DNA from: Planctomycetota bacterium
Lineage (GTDB): Bacteria; Planctomycetota; PLA2; JAEUHO01
Assembly: GCA_029213105.1 (NCBI GenBank)
Contig: JARGNS010000070.1
Location: 4,237 to 11,405 of the forward strand
DNA length: 7,169 nucleotides
Direction: 5' to 3'
The stretch's first letter is position 1, and the number at the start of each line of letters is the position of its first letter. The notes below the pieces were generated by a model. The model had not been told where the DNA came from and did no database searches. It saw only the letters and a program-made list of their open reading frames with translations. The position numbers and the translations under genes are program-made. Shown piece by piece: positions 6,247 to 7,169 of the stretch.

Positions 6247-7169
6247 TCGCCAAGCGCCCCCGCGTGCCCGCCGCGGGCGAGGGTACGCACGGCCCCGGCG
6301 AGGTAGATGCTGCCGGCGACGAGCACCAGGCCCGTGGGGCCGGCGAGGGCGCGCGCGTGCGCCAGGGCGGCGAGGAGGTCGGCCTCCACGCGGATCGGCG
6401 CCGTGACGACGGGCTCGACGCGCCCGGCGAGATCGGCGGGGGGAATGCAGCGCGGGGAGTCCACGCGCGTGATGACCACATGGGTCACGTCGTGGGCGAG
6501 TGCGGCGACCACCCCGGCGACGTCCTTCTCGTCGAGCATCGCGGTGAGCAGGACGACGGGCTCCGTCGGCCAGCGCGTCGCGACGGCGGCGCGTGTGGCT
6601 TCCGCGGAGCGCGGCGTGTGGGCCCCGTCCACGACGACGCGCGGCTGCTCCGCGACGACCTCGAGGATGCCCGGCAACTCGGTGGCGCCGATGCCGCGCC
6701 ACGCAACCTCCGCGTCGACGCCGAGCAGACGCAGGGTCTCGTAGGCCGCGCGTGCGTTCACCGCGTGGTGTACGCCGGGCAAGCGCACGTCCTGCGGGAC
6801 GTTGCCGTCGGCGAGGACGAGGGTGGAGCCCACCTCGCCGGCGCGTGTGCGGATGACCTCGAGGGCCTCTTCGTCCTGCGGGATCGTGACGGTCGGGACG
6901 CCGGTCTTCAGGATGCCGGCCTTCTCCGCCGCGATCTTGGCCAGCGTGTCGCCGAGCAGGCGCGTGTGCTCGAGCTCGATCAGCGTGATCACGGTGACGG
7001 CAGGGACGCACACGTTCGTCGAGTCCAGGCGTCCGCCCATGCCCGTCTCGAGCACCACGTCGCTGCAGCCGGCCTCCACGAACACCAGCCAGGCGATCGC
7101 CGTGAACAGCTCGAAGAACGTCGGGGCGTCCTGCGTGCCCTGCACGGTCCGCACGGGGGGGAGTCCCTG
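6243..7169 (-). CDS. folC: Folylpolyglutamate synthase / dihydrofolate synthase FolC, 5' end beyond the window
   Basis: The visible 308 codons are the central and C-terminal parts of a Mur-ligase-type enzyme that adds glutamate to folates (and possibly to dihydropteroate) using ATP in the cytoplasm. The N-terminal P-loop (GTNGKGS in relatives) would lie past the right edge. Counting from the edge: the folate-type PTFFELFTA at 16-24; ETGMGGRLDSTN at 41-52; EHT at 67-69, with the metal-binding histidine H68; AAEKAGI at 80-86, with the lysine K83 that is carbamylated in relatives; GVHHAVNA at 132-139; PGILEV at 166-171; and DGAHTP at 181-186, which opens the C-terminal domain. Oddities: PGI replaces the usual PGR, DGAHT replaces DGAHN, and the stretch between AAEKAGI and GVHHAVNA is short. 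The frame stays open to the edge, so GTG 7154 is not the true start. The stop TAG (6245-6243) overlaps the rsgA stop. Confidence 0.93.
   Translation of the reverse strand, partial: QGLPPVRTVQGTQDAPTFFELFTAIAWLVFVEAGCSDVVLETGMGGRLDSTNVCVPAVTVITLIELEHTRLLGDTLAKIAAEKAGILKTGVPTVTIPQDEEALEVIRTRAGEVGSTLVLADGNVPQDVRLPGVHHAVNARAAYETLRLLGVDAEVAWRGIGATELPGILEVVAEQPRVVVDGAHTPRSAEATRAAVATRWPTEPVVLLTAMLDEKDVAGVVAALAHDVTHVVITRVDSPRCIPPADLAGRVEPVVTAPIRVEADLLAALAHARALAGPTGLVLVAGSIYLAGAVRTLARGGHAGALGD

Noticed and set aside
6266..6278. Stem-loop GCCCG-CCG-CGGGC just after the rsgA stop, as a terminator
   Set aside because: The stem is only five pairs, has no following T-run, and lies within folC coding sequence. 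Such stems are frequent in DNA this GC-rich.
4744..7011. Open frame of 755 codons on the minus strand, through folC and opposite rsgA and the methyltransferase
   Set aside because: It is out of register with the true folC frame, and its product is mostly arginine, histidine and alanine repeats without motifs.

Overview
This window is a compact, very GC-rich stretch (about 70% GC by eye; not counted) of a bacterial chromosome. It holds seven protein-coding genes and almost no non-coding DNA. Two inner-membrane permeases of the lipopolysaccharide (LPS) export family and a divergent LPS-kinase-like protein point to a Gram-negative (diderm) organism. A planctomycete or another high-GC diderm would fit, but the phylum cannot be settled from this sequence alone.

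Layout. (1) About 1-1244, minus strand: the first 414 codons of a protein with two kinase-like folds in tandem, cut by the left edge. (2) 1245-1281: a 37-bp divergent gap with a strong Shine-Dalgarno sequence for the rightward operon and a 10-bp perfect palindrome. (3) 1282-6246, plus strand: five tightly packed genes, lptF-like, lptG-like, an RluC/RluD-type pseudouridine synthase, a SpoU/TrmH-family RNA 2'-O-methyltransferase and rsgA. Three of the four junctions are ATGA/GTGA stop-start overlaps; at the fourth (lptG to pseudouridine synthase) the next ATG lies 27 bp after the stop. (4) 6243-7169, minus strand: folC, whose stop codon overlaps the rsgA stop inside a shared CTAG. Its 5' end is beyond the right edge.

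How the genes fit together. The permease pair would form the membrane part of the Lpt transporter that extracts LPS from the inner membrane. The divergent kinase-like protein may phosphorylate an LPS core or lipid A sugar, so the left half reads as an envelope module. The right part of the operon is a ribosome-maturation module: 23S rRNA pseudouridylation, rRNA/tRNA ribose methylation, and the RsgA GTPase that checks the maturing 30S subunit. FolC makes folate polyglutamates and is probably a separate unit.

No tRNA, rRNA, CRISPR, IS element or phage feature was seen, and no gene-free stretch exceeds 40 bases. Most of the content is housekeeping. The most unusual item is the tandem two-kinase protein placed head-to-head with lptFG. 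Very long open frames on the opposite strand are by-products of the high GC content, not genes.
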